A stretch of DNA of 10,352 nucleotides from assembly GCA_028712575.1 (NCBI GenBank), contig JAQTPU010000023.1, positions 1-10,352 of the forward strand, read 5' to 3'. The translations under genes were made by a program, and so were the position numbers. The stretch comes from Candidatus Iainarchaeum sp. (GTDB lineage Archaea > Iainarchaeota > Iainarchaeia > Iainarchaeales > GCA-2688035). Shown here in pieces: positions 1 through 8,800 of this stretch. Numbering within the stretch: position 1 is the stretch's first letter; the number at the start of each line of letters is the position of its first letter. The notes beneath the pieces were generated by a model that saw only the letters and a program-made list of their open reading frames with translations, did not search any database and was not told where the DNA came from.

Positions 1-1457
1 GCATTCTGCATTATTTCGAGAATGCATGCAGTGAGCAGGGAGGTCTTTCCCGAACCCCTGCTGCCTGTAACAAGAGTGGTTGCCTGGCTGTCAATGAAAA
101 AAGAAAGAAGGCCGGCCGCAAGGGGATTCAGGGAGCCCTTGTCGAGAAGCTGGGGCAGGGTCCATGGCGTTGTCTTATGAAGCCTGAATGCAAAAGCAAC
201 TCCATCCGGGGAAAGCGGCGGGCCGATAATCGCTGTTCTCGTGTCAAGGTCAGGCAGGTCAAAATCAAGCACCGGATGGGCCTCGTCAAACGGCCTTCCG
301 GACATTGCCCTAAGCTTGCTGACCATGCCCTCTGCCTCCTCTTCGGTATACAAAATGTTTGTCTGGCACTGGCCGAATTCGGAATGCACGGCATAAACAG
401 GCCTCTGGCCTATAGGCGAATCAAGGTAAATGTCAGTGAGGTTCCTGTCCGAAAGAAGCACTTCCAGAATCCCATAGCCAACAGTGTACCGCGCAACAAT
501 TTCAGCAAGCTCGGAAATTTCCTCGTTCGAAAGCTCGACCTTGTTCTCGCGCGCAACATCCTTTATCGTGGATTCGTAAATCCTTTCAAAATATTTCCTG
601 CTTTTTGAAAGCGAGCTCAAAGAAATTTTTCCCGGCTGGTAACCTGCAACGATTTCCTTTGTCTTGCTCATTACAAAATACTGGTTCGGCGGAAGCGAGT
701 ATTCCGGCGGATTGACAAGGTAAAGCGGCTCTGTCTTGTCGGGATGCTTGAAAATCTGCACGCTGGACTTCAAGACAGTGTATTCGTCAAGAAGCTCGAG
801 CTGTTCAATGTCCTTGAACAAAAGCCTCGAGCCAATGAAGCTCGGCTTTACTTCCGCCTCAAAAAGATTCTTGTAAAGGGCCTGTGTTTCAGGGACTTCC
901 CTGAGTTTTGTGAGAATGTCAAGGCTTTTTTTTACGAGCGCTGTTTCCTCAAAGCTTTTTTTCACATATTCAAGCGTGGCTATAAAAGGCAGTGTGCACT
1001 TCCCGTACCCTGAGCCGGCTTCCTGCATTTTTGTTTTCTCGGCCTTTAACTCGCGCAGCAGCGTAAGATATGAAAGCAGCGGGTCGAAGGCAATGAGATC
1101 ATGCGTGATTTTGACCATTGTATCGTGGCGCATGGAAAAAAACTGTTCGCACTCCTTGTCAGGAGAGCCCAGGTGCCTGTAGCTCCAGACGCTTTCAACA
1201 TTGAATTTCTGCCTAAGGTTTGCTATTTCCGAAAGCAGCTTGGTCTGCTCTTCATCGTAAACCCGCTCGTAAACCTCGGCGCAGACAATCAAATCCGCCT
1301 CGATTTCGGAAAGAATCGCAATCGCATGGTACCTGCAGTGGAAGTCATCAGACATGCTTGCGCCGTAAACGCAGTTCCTGCAGTCAAAAACAAGATGCCT
1401 CCTGCCGGCCTCTTCCTTGACTACATAATCCCCTACTTCAAAACCGCCGATTTTCAT
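1..1457 (-). CDS. Type II/IV secretion-system ATPase (GspE/FlaI-like), C-terminus beyond left edge
   Basis: This is the first 485 residues of an archaeal secretion-superfamily ATPase, a hexameric motor that works on the cytoplasmic side of a pilus, archaellum or secretion platform. Walker A is visible as GSRGSGKTS at residues 465-473 (Lys471, bases 45-47). The preceding region reads like FlaI/GspE proteins: VGYG near residue 326, then an SGRPFDEAHPVLDFDLPD stretch with the family's SG..., P.LD and LPD pattern, and a P-W-T-L-P segment before Walker A. Walker B and the Asp and His boxes would lie off the edge. Residues 1-50 carry C26-x2-C29 and C41-x2-H44, a possible zinc site; residues 50-260 are mostly helical and not recognised. 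The ATG at 1457 is chosen because a TGA in the same frame directly precedes it and GGTG lies 6 nt upstream. It is divergent from the archaeosortase. The exact system (archaellum, pilus or other) cannot be told without the downstream TadC/FlaJ-type partner. Confidence 0.9.
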   Translation of the reverse strand, partial: MKIGGFEVGDYVVKEEAGRRHLVFDCRNCVYGASMSDDFHCRYHAIAILSEIEADLIVCAEVYERVYDEEQTKLLSEIANLRQKFNVESVWSYRHLGSPDKECEQFFSMRHDTMVKITHDLIAFDPLLSYLTLLRELKAEKTKMQEAGSGYGKCTLPFIATLEYVKKSFEETALVKKSLDILTKLREVPETQALYKNLFEAEVKPSFIGSRLLFKDIEQLELLDEYTVLKSSVQIFKHPDKTEPLYLVNPPEYSLPPNQYFVMSKTKEIVAGYQPGKISLSSLSKSRKYFERIYESTIKDVARENKVELSNEEISELAEIVARYTVGYGILEVLLSDRNLTDIYLDSPIGQRPVYAVHSEFGQCQTNILYTEEEAEGMVSKLRAMSGRPFDEAHPVLDFDLPDLDTRTAIIGPPLSPDGVAFAFRLHKTTPWTLPQLLDKGSLNPLAAGLLSFFIDSQATTLVTGSRGSGKTSLLTACILEIMQN

Positions 1458-1470
1458 TCAAAACACCGCA
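1436..1470. repeat. 35-bp perfect direct repeat, copy A (over the ATPase start)
   Basis: Bases 1436-1470 are identical to 1550-1584. Read on the minus strand the unit contains TGCGGTG, the spacer, TGA then ATG, and the first seven codons of the ATPase. This copy supplies the start now joined to the full ATPase frame. Confidence 0.93.
1464..1467 (-). promoter_or_regulatory. Shine-Dalgarno GGTG for the secretion ATPase
   Basis: GGTG lies 6 nt upstream of the ATG at 1457 and fits the GGAGGTG-type archaeal Shine-Dalgarno sequence. The same tetranucleotide appears at the same spacing before 1571 (bases 1578-1581), because both lie in the 35-bp repeat. It supports 1457 as the ATPase start. Confidence 0.6.
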
Positions 1471-1517
1471 ATCCATCCAACACACAACCCAGAATTTCTT
1501 TTCTTGGGAAACTTACA

Positions 1518-1544
1518 CTTCTTTTCTTTCCCAAAGAAAAGAAG
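1518..1544. repeat. 12-bp perfect inverted repeat with CCC loop
   Basis: CTTCTTTTCTTT (1518-1529) is followed by CCC and then its exact reverse complement AAAGAAAAGAAG (1533-1544). A related arm, TTCTTTTCTTGGG at 1496-1508, can pair with the same right arm (1530-1543) with one bulged base, so two alternative hairpins are possible. It occupies most of the spacer between the two 35-bp repeats and would be transcribed in the ATPase leader. It could be a mobile-repeat core, a regulatory hairpin or a slipped-replication product. It has no terminal T-run suited to termination on the minus strand. Confidence 0.75.
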
Positions 1545-1549
1545 GGGAG

Positions 1550-1584
1550 CTTCAAAACCGCCGATTTTCATTCAAAACACCGCA
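1550..1584. repeat. 35-bp perfect direct repeat, copy B (promoter-proximal)
   Basis: This is the second identical copy, 114 bp from copy A. It sits about 25 bp downstream (minus sense) of a TATA-like box. That is where the ATPase's original start would be expected if the intervening 79 bp and one repeat copy were a later insertion or duplication. Confidence 0.93.
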
Positions 1585-1603
1585 CAGTGCACAATTAATT
1601 AAT

Positions 1604-1640
1604 CACTTATAAAAAGAATTAAACTTATATAAAAGAATTG
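1604..1640. promoter_or_regulatory. Divergent promoter region with two TATA-like boxes
   Basis: Two similar AT-rich units, ACTTATAAAAAGAATT (1605-1620) and ACTTATATAAAAGAATT (1623-1639), form an imperfect tandem repeat. TTATATAA at about 1625-1632 lies roughly 25-30 bp before the GTG at 1660, so archaeosortase transcripts could be leaderless or nearly so. On the minus strand CTTTTTATAAG (1616-1606) is a good TATA box whose start point would fall near 1580, in or beside repeat copy B, giving the ATPase a leader of about 120 nt. Strand assignment of each box is inferred from spacing only. Confidence 0.6.
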
Positions 1641-1659
1641 ATATTGATTAACTTGGCTT

Positions 1660-2259
1660 GTGAAAAAAATGTTCGGCAAAAAAAAACAGGGCAAATCGGA
1701 GCTAAAGCCTGAGAAAAAACAAAGCGCTTCTTTTCTTGGGATAAGAATTGACAATGTTGAGGCTGCAAAAACAGGCAGGTTCCTTGTTTTTTTCATAATT
1801 GTTTACCTTGCGCTTGCAATACTTGTTTCGTTTATTCCCCAGCTGGAAATTGAAAAGGCTGTTGCGGGCGGAACGCTTGGAATACTGCGGGTTTTCGGCA
1901 TAACAGGCAGTGTTTCTGTTGCCGAAGAAGCCGCACTGATTACGCTTTCAAACGGGGCGAGAATCCAGATTTCCTGGTTATGCACGGGCATTACTGAACT
2001 GCTTGTCCTTGTTTCCGCAATCCTTGCAAGCATTGGAATTGCGTGGAAAAAAAGGATAATCGGTGCCGCGGCTGGCGCGCTTGCTGCAATTGCGTTCAAC
2101 TTCTTCAGGATTGCTGCAACAATACTGATGATTGTTTCAACAACAGACCTTGGGATTGTGGAATTCACGCACAACATTTTGTTCAGGGTTTTTCTGTTTG
2201 CCACAATAGCTGTTTCATACATTGCCTGGTTCCAGTGGGCAGTAAGGGAAAAAAGGTGA
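1660..2259 (+). CDS. Archaeosortase/exosortase-family membrane transpeptidase
   Basis: This 199-residue multi-pass protein has the hallmarks of the exosortase/archaeosortase family, integral-membrane cysteine enzymes that process and anchor proteins carrying a C-terminal sorting signal. Residues 1-40 are Lys-rich and probably cytoplasmic. Hydrophobic segments lie at about 41-60, 110-128, 133-158 and 173-194. The candidate catalytic residues fall in the family order: Cys108 in WLCTG, Arg150 in NFFRIAA and His171 in FTHN. The length is at the short end, matching minimal single-domain members. GTG at 1660 is the most upstream start; an ATG three codons later (1669) is equally plausible, and no Shine-Dalgarno sequence is seen before either. 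It is transcribed away from the secretion ATPase and is followed 4 bp later by the basic 168-residue gene, probably in one operon. The subfamily and its cognate sorting tag cannot be assigned here. Confidence 0.87.
   Translation: MKKMFGKKKQGKSELKPEKKQSASFLGIRIDNVEAAKTGRFLVFFIIVYLALAILVSFIPQLEIEKAVAGGTLGILRVFGITGSVSVAEEAALITLSNGARIQISWLCTGITELLVLVSAILASIGIAWKKRIIGAAAGALAAIAFNFFRIAATILMIVSTTDLGIVEFTHNILFRVFLFATIAVSYIAWFQWAVREKR
2255..2258 (+). promoter_or_regulatory. GGTG ribosome-binding site overlapping the archaeosortase stop
   Basis: GGTG shares its last two bases with the archaeosortase TGA stop (2257-2259) and lies 5 nt before the ATG at 2264. This arrangement supports the 2264 start and translational coupling of the two genes. 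Confidence 0.6.
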
Positions 2260-2263
2260 AAAA

Positions 2264-2770
2264 ATGGCGCGGGCGGTTGGAAACAGAAGCGGCAAAATCC
2301 CGAACAGGCGGGTTTCGCGCTCGGCCCGCAGGAAAGTAAACCCGATGCTGAAAGCGCTGTTTGTTTTTCAGGGGAGAAGGAAAAAAATTTTCCGTGTTTT
2401 TGACAATAAGAGATGCCTTGAATCTGGGCTTGCTGAAAATGCCGATGAACTTGTTGAAACTGTCAGAAGAAATGCGGAAGCAGACCTTGAAAGGATGGCG
2501 AAATTTGCAATGCCTGACCCGCTTTCCACCAAACAGGCGGCTGCAAGGCTTGCCTTGAAACTCCGGAAGGACGAAGAGCCGTTCCTGGTTGGAAGGACTG
2601 TTTTTACAGCCAGGCATGGCGCGGGAAAAAAAAAGTTTTTTGTAAAATACGAAATCGGAATTAATCCCTCCAATGGCAGAATATACATAAGTTCGACAAG
2701 GCGCGGGGCAAAAAATTTTTATTTTGCAAACGGCAGAAGGGCCGAAGAAAGAATTGCCGGCAGAAAATGA
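2264..2770 (+). CDS. Unrecognised highly basic 168-residue protein
   Basis: I do not recognise this protein. It has no membrane segment or signal peptide, so it is probably cytoplasmic. The first 30 residues are a dense Arg/Lys tail (RRVSRSARRK). A mixed alpha/beta core follows: a beta-rich start around ALFVFQG, a helical, acidic stretch at about 56-80 (NADELVETVRRNAEADLERM), and a second helix near 85-105. The C-terminal third looks beta-rich (VGRTVFTARH, KKFFVKYEIGI, GRIYISSTRRG) and ends in RRAEERIAGRK. Net charge is strongly positive, which suggests nucleic acid or acidic-polymer binding, but this is inference from composition only. It starts 4 bp after the archaeosortase with a GGTG site inside that gene's end, so the two are almost certainly co-transcribed. 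A T-run follows its stop directly. It is real rather than spurious on the grounds of operon spacing, the ribosome-binding site and an intact frame. Confidence 0.75.
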   Translation: MARAVGNRSGKIPNRRVSRSARRKVNPMLKALFVFQGRRKKIFRVFDNKRCLESGLAENADELVETVRRNAEADLERMAKFAMPDPLSTKQAAARLALKLRKDEEPFLVGRTVFTARHGAGKKKFFVKYEIGINPSNGRIYISSTRRGAKNFYFANGRRAEERIAGRK

Positions 2771-2780
2771 CTTTTTTTTT
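2771..2780 (+). terminator. T-run terminator after the archaeosortase operon
   Basis: A C followed by nine T residues starts immediately after the TGA at 2768-2770. Archaeal RNA polymerase terminates at such U-runs without needing a hairpin, and none is obvious here. Confidence 0.6.
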
Positions 2781-2889
2781 CAGGAACTTTACAGGCCGGG
2801 GTTTAGTTTAAATATTAGTTCAATTTTAAATTGTATTGAATCTATTAATTTATTAATTAAAGGAAAAATACCAACCGCAGGGAATTTTC
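2781..2889 (+). promoter_or_regulatory. AT-rich promoter and leader of the giant surface protein
   Basis: TTTAAATATTA (about 2807-2817) is the best TATA-like box, and TTTTAAATTG (2824-2833) is a second. Initiation about 25 bp downstream would give a leader of about 30-55 nt. AGGG at 2879-2882 is a weak possible Shine-Dalgarno sequence before the ATG at 2890. No other gene is seen in the gap. Confidence 0.5.
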
Positions 2890-5800
2890 ATGGGACTTGG
2901 AGAAGGCTTGTCTGGTTTTTATATTGGCATCGAGGACAAATGGTTCGGAATGCTTGACTGGCTTGATGGAAAAGGGGTGCCTGTTTACAAGTACTCTGAT
3001 TTTCTTGAAAACCACGGCATACCGAGCTTTCCATTCACAATAGGATTGATTGTGCTGATTGCCTTTTTGTGCTACGGCCTGTTTTTCGTCGGCAATGCAA
3101 TTGACACAGGCATTTCAATAAACATTTCAAACCAGTTCGGCGAGGATGTTTCCGGCGCAGTAGTGGCCATAAAAAATGCGCAGGGAGCGGAGCTTTCAAA
3201 GCAGACTATTTCAAGTGGAAGCGTGATAAAACTTTCACGCATCCCGATAGGCTCAATCATAACTGTTTCTGCAGAAAAAGAGGGCTACAGCCCGGATTCA
3301 TATGAACTGGAGATTTCAAAGGAAACCCATTCCGTAAGCCTTACAATGGAACAGGAAACGGAAATGATTGACGCAAAGCTCCTGCTGCAGGACAACAAAA
3401 GCAATGATGCTGTAAAAGGGGCAAGGGTTGTTGCAACATACAGGAACATTACAAGGGAAGCGGCTTCAAATTCGTCCGGGCTTGCAGTCCTTACCCAGCT
3501 CCCTGAAGGCACTGACATTACAATAGAAATAATTTCCGATGCGTATGAAACAATATCCAATAATTTCAAATTCTCAAAAGGCGAGACAAAAACAATCCTG
3601 CTAAGCCCGAAAAGCCTTTCCCTTACCGGAAAAAGCAGGCTGGCAATTACAATCAAGGACGAAGCGGGAAACCTTGTAAAGGGGGCGGACATTACAATCA
3701 GGGACAAGAGCAATGATTCGGCAATTTATGAAGACACAAGCGCAACAGGGGAATATTCGGCTGACATTGAAAAAGGCACGAGCATAAGAATCACTGTTGA
3801 AAAAAGCGGCTTTTTGCGTTATGATTCGCAGGCTGAAGGCGAAACAAGGACAATGCGGCTTGACGAGGAGCCCTGGCAGGTCACAATGAAAACAGGCGGA
3901 AAAAATTTTACAATAAAAGCCGCAACGGAAAGCGGACTGCCCATAACCGGCGCAGTAGTCCAGTTGTATTCCGCAGACGGAACAATCTTTTTGGATTCAA
4001 AGCAGACAGGGACTGACGGAAGCACGGAGTTTGCCGACCTTAATTCGGGAAAGTTCATTGCAACCGCATATTCGGAAGGTTACCTGCCTGCAAGGCAGGA
4101 AATAGATGCGGCTGCCGCAGGCGAGGCAACAATAAAACTGAAAAGCGCCGATGCTACAAATTCAAGCTATGCAGCTGTTTATGTCACGGATTCAATGCTT
4201 GCAATGGCAAACAACACCGACCTGTTCTTTTTCGAAAAAATCGGCGGCAGGGAACTTCCTTTGGGGATTCCTCCAATGAAAACAGATTTGAGCGGATATG
4301 CAAGCGCAAGGGTGCAAATCGGGACAAGCATGCTTGTAAAGGCGGTGCGCGCGACTGAAGAGGGTTCCGGCGAAAAAACAATCCAGGCAAACACGCTCAA
4401 TGAAATTCATATCCAGCTCGGAAAATCAGCGACAATTGTTGAATTAAGCGTGCTTGACGAATCAGGCCTGCCAGTGGAGGGAAAAATAACAATAAGGACT
4501 GCGGAAGGCGACATGCTTTACGACGGCAATATTGGAACTGACGGAAAGGTGTTTTTTGATTCTCTCGGGAAAACAAGCGCAAATGTCGAGGTAACTGCAA
4601 AGGACGGGAAAACCTTTTCAGAGCAGGTAAGCCTCACAGGGAATGGCATAGTGGCAGTAAAGCTCGGGGGGGATGCGACAGGCATTGAACCAGAGGTAAA
4701 ATTTTTGGGAATATTCAATGCCGAAGGCACCCAGGTTGAAGGCATTGTTCCTGGAGAATATTTCTGGCTCAAGTTTGAAACAACCTGGCCTTCAGGAAAT
4801 TACAAAGGCGGGCTTCATGTAAGAATCGGGCAGGACGATGTCAAGTTTGTTGATTCGGAAGAAGCGGGAATAATGGGCTTTGATGCAGTGGGAGCGGGTT
4901 TCACTGTTTCAAAAAGCTACCAGCCAAGCCCGGAACCAGGGAACGAAACAGCCGACAGGCAGAACAAGGCCAGCCTGGGCGAATACGGAAAGTGGATAGA
5001 GCTTGCCTTTGACAATCCTAAAAACACAACTGTTGCAAAAATAAAAATAAAGGCGCGGGAAAGCATTCTTGCCGAACAGGTGGAAATGCATTACAGGGCA
5101 TGGGGCGAAATAGGCGGAAAAATTTACAGGAACCCTGCAGATTCCGTGCTTGGAACAAACAAGTACATTCCAACGAAAACAGGCCTGTATGCTGAGACAA
5201 ATGTTGAAACAATAAAAGTCGTGCAATCCCTGCCGGAATGCAAAAAGGATTTGTGCGCATCTTATTACTTCCTGAAAAAAAGCGGGGAAATAATAGAGGC
5301 AAAAGATTTCAGGCCTGTGCTGAATGAAACTTATTCTCTTGAAATAGACCTTTCATCCCGGAAAGAGGCAACTGCAACAATAAGCCTTGAAACAGGGATT
5401 CCCGCATTGCTGTATTTTACTGGGCATGAGCTTGACTCTTTCCAGAACACTCCGGAAGGGCAGGCAATTCCTGTTTCTGCGGAAACAAATTTGAGCGATG
5501 CAAATGCGGGAGTTTCAAGCGGATACCTTTCAGGAGCGCCATACATAAAAGAAACAAATAACGCGGATTCCGGGGCAATGCTGCTGTTTGCTGGCACAGC
5601 AACTGCGGCGGAGGCAGCCGCAGGCACAGGAACAAGCGGAGGCTACTTATATGAGGCGCCTGCAACAACACCTGCAGAACAGGCAAATCCCTACGGCTTT
5701 GCGGAGAACTCAAAGACAGACACAAAAATAAAAATTTCTTCAGTACAGCTAAGCCCGGGCCAGACAAGGAAAATCAGGGTTTATTTTAAAACTGTTGATG

Positions 5801-8800
5801 CGGGGGACGCTTTCATAAAATCGGAAATAACAGCCCCCGGAGCCGCCCTGCAGAAAACATTCAATTTTACAATCCCAAAGGAAAAACTGCTTGAAATAAC
5901 AATAAGCCCGGAGGAAATAACTGCGGGAAAAGACTTTACAGTGACTGTAAAGGACAAGGCAACACAGGACCCCGTGCCTAATGCGACACTGCATTTCAAT
6001 GATTCTGCGGCAAAGCTTGCGCTTTCAATAATAGGGGACGGTTCAAAAGGCAGGGGCCTCAACGGCAATTATGAAATCAAAAACAGCCTTGACCCGGGAA
6101 AATACCTGCTGAACACTTCAGCGCCTGATTTCACTCCGGCCGAAACAGAAATTACTGTTGCAACAGACAACCTGCTCCAGATTGCAAAGGAAATCAAAAT
6201 CAATATTCCGCTCGGGTCTGCTGAAGCCTCAAAAACTGAAAACGTGAAAAACAAGGGCGGGCAGGATGTTTCCGCGCTGACATATGAAATAGAAACAGGC
6301 AGCAATTTTCCCGAAGAATTTTCAATAAGCGTGGAATTGCCTGCGGCAATTGCTGCAAAGCAGAGCGGCCAGGCTGCAATAAACGTGGCGCTTAACCTTA
6401 CAGACGAAAGCGATGAATCACTGCACGGGGAAGCCGACCTTACAATAAAAGGCACTGTTGCAGGCCAGTTCCCCACAAAAACAAAATCAAAAATAATAAT
6501 CGACTACAACAAGAAATTTCCTGAAGACTGCCTGAAATTTGACACAAGCGAAGTGCGCATAAAGCTCGTTGGAAGGCAGGGAAGCAGTTCGCAGGCGCAG
6601 GTTGAAATAGAAAACACATGCGAAACAAAGGTAACGCTCACTCCGAAAATAGAGCCAAAACAGGCAGACCCGAACCTGCAGGTAAATGTCCAGCCTGTTA
6701 CAATTGAAAAAGACGCAAAGCAGATTGTCCAGATAACTGCTGCCAACACAATCGACAGGATGTACTCGATGCAGCAGACCTTTTCTTACAACGTGCTTTT
6801 TGATTCCCCGCAGGTAAGCAGGAACATTTCCCTGAAAATAGAATTATGGAATCCTGTTGCAAACCTTGCATTCCCTCCCCAGGTGAACCTCTGGCTCGGC
6901 TCTGCGCAGGTCCAGGGCCAGGGAATGATGACTGATTCGGAACAGCTTTATTTAAGGAATACCGGAAGGGAGCCGATAACTGCATTCAGGATGGCAGTGG
7001 ATGATTCCGCGTACAGGCAGTACGGGATTGTCGCTTACCTTGCGCCCATGTCCGGTGAATACGGTTACCTGCCTCCTGGCGGAGTGCTAAGCCCGACAAG
7101 GAGCATTGTTGCGCAGACAACAAACACAGTGCCGTTGCAGGCGCCTGCAATGGGCTCGATTTATTACACTGGCGTTTCAATGGGAAGGCAGATGGACTTT
7201 GGAATGACAACAGTAAGCGTCAATTATCCGGGAAACCAGTGCCTCAAGCTTTCCGGAAAGGGAAGCGTTGTTTTCCAGAGCAAGCAGGCCTACGGCCTGC
7301 AGAGGCAGTCAATAATTGTCAGGAACGAATGCGGGGAAGATGTGAGGATACGCGAAATAAAGCCCAGGAGCATAGGGAACAATGCGCTGTACCTTATTCC
7401 TCCGGATACCACGATTGCAAATAATTCCGAACAGGAATTTTTCCTGCAGGTCCAGCTTGCACAGCAGATGCAGAAACAGGAGCAGATAAGGGTGGCAGGC
7501 TGGCTTGTGAGGAGCAGCAAGTGGATTGAATCAAACCCGCTTGCAATAAGGATTGAAATAGGGGACAAAACAACAAGCACGGGAAAAGAGCCTCAGGGCT
7601 CCAAAATAAAAATGAAGGTCTGCGGAAGCGATGCGGAAAAGGAAATTGCTTTCCCAAAACTTGGAGACTGCACAAACGGTTATTGCGATGCAAAAACACT
7701 TTCGGAGAAACTTGCACAGAAACTTAAGGAAATTGTAAAAAAGGCAAGGGACAAGGCTGAAACAATGCAGAACAGGGCTGACAACCTGCCGTGCAAAGAC
7801 CAGGCATACTGCACATTATCCGATTTGGGGATAAAGGCAGAAAGCTTTGACGTTTATTCGCAGCTGGATGAAATGACTCCTGAACTGATGAAGGACACTG
7901 TATTCGGCAAAAAAATAACCGAAATAGAAAATTATGCAGTCCAAAAAAGGACGGACATTGTGGATGAGGATGCTCTCGGCAGGATATCCGGCGGGGCATT
8001 CGAGCAATACATTTATCTTGGCGGTGAATTCAAGGGCTGCGGCAAATACACTTTCAGCATTTACGGGACAGTGCAGGTAATAGGCAACCAGATCAGCCGG
8101 AACAATTTCATGTTCCTGATAAAGCCGGAAAAAATCGCGCTTGACAAGGAGGACATTCTGACTGCAACTGCTTCCTGCGACCCGAAAATACAGAACATGG
8201 CGAACTTTTTGCCCATTGATGACGGGCTGAACAGCAACGATTACCACAAGGCCTGGCCCGGCATTGTTGCATATGGAAGCAGGGAGAACAGCGCTCTTGG
8301 GGAAGCAATTGCAAAACAGCTTTTCAAGGCGGAAAACGGCAGGGCAGTCGACAACGGGGCTGGAAAAAACAGCCTGAACATAATAATAGGGGACAATGAA
8401 AACAAGCTTGTAAAGCTTTCAATTGAACAGGTAAGCGGAAACAATCCAAGAACAATTACTGCAAATGTAATACAGTCCGCAGCAACCAACACAAAAATCG
8501 CTTCTGAAATAGCCTCGGCAATAAATGCATTCAAAAGCGGCTCTCCAAGCAAAGACACATGCATTTCAGAGGATGAAAGCTATGTGCTTGTGCAATCCTA
8601 TACTGCGCCTACAGCCCCTTTGGCGATTACAGGCCCTGAAACAATAAAAATTCTCGGCGGGGAAACAAGCATTGAGCTTACAGTGCACGGCGACCTTCTT
8701 GACAAGGTGAAAATTACAACAGACTTTTTGGAAAAAGCAGGCAGGACTGGGATTGAATACATAAAAATAACTGACGGGAAGGGAAAGCTGCTGCTGAAAC

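Larger units (their letters stand above)
1458..1571 (-). other. Possible 37-codon leader ORF ending at the ATPase start
   Basis: Reading the minus strand from the ATG at 1571 gives 37 sense codons and a TGA at 1460-1458 that directly abuts the ATPase ATG at 1457, in the same frame (114 bp apart). The first seven residues, MKIGGFE, are identical to those of the ATPase because both starts sit in copies of the same 35-bp repeat. It also carries the same GGTG at 6 nt spacing. It is probably a by-product of the duplication, but ribosomes starting here would end exactly at the real start, so translational coupling or reinitiation is possible. The rest of the peptide is Lys-rich low-complexity sequence without a recognisable domain. 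Confidence 0.3.

Noticed and set aside
1436..1584. CRISPR array (two 35-bp direct repeats with one spacer)
   Set aside because: There are only two copies, the unit includes coding sequence of the ATPase start, the spacer is 79 bp and contains a hairpin, and no cas gene is present.
1436..1584. Complete insertion sequence
   Set aside because: The intervening 79 bp are far too short for a transposase and none is encoded nearby. At most it is a non-autonomous element.
177..1598. Several plus-strand open frames opposite the ATPase (for example 177-608 and 1101-1598)
   Set aside because: The minus-strand frame carries a clear Walker A and FlaI/GspE-like sequence over the whole stretch. The plus frames have no domain-like sequence, and the last one only translates the repeat region.
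2183..2688. Minus-strand frames overlapping the basic 168-residue gene
   Set aside because: The plus gene has operon spacing, a GGTG site and a terminator directly after it. The minus frames lack these and overlap the end of the archaeosortase gene.
2724..2957. Plus-strand 77-codon frame spanning the end of the basic gene and the start of the giant gene
   Set aside because: It crosses the T-run terminator and promoter region and overlaps both neighbouring genes in a different frame.
3106..4683. Phage tail-fibre or baseplate region
   Set aside because: The repeats are Ig-like, but the protein has a signal anchor and neighbours of secretion and sorting type. No phage structural, packaging or integrase gene is seen.
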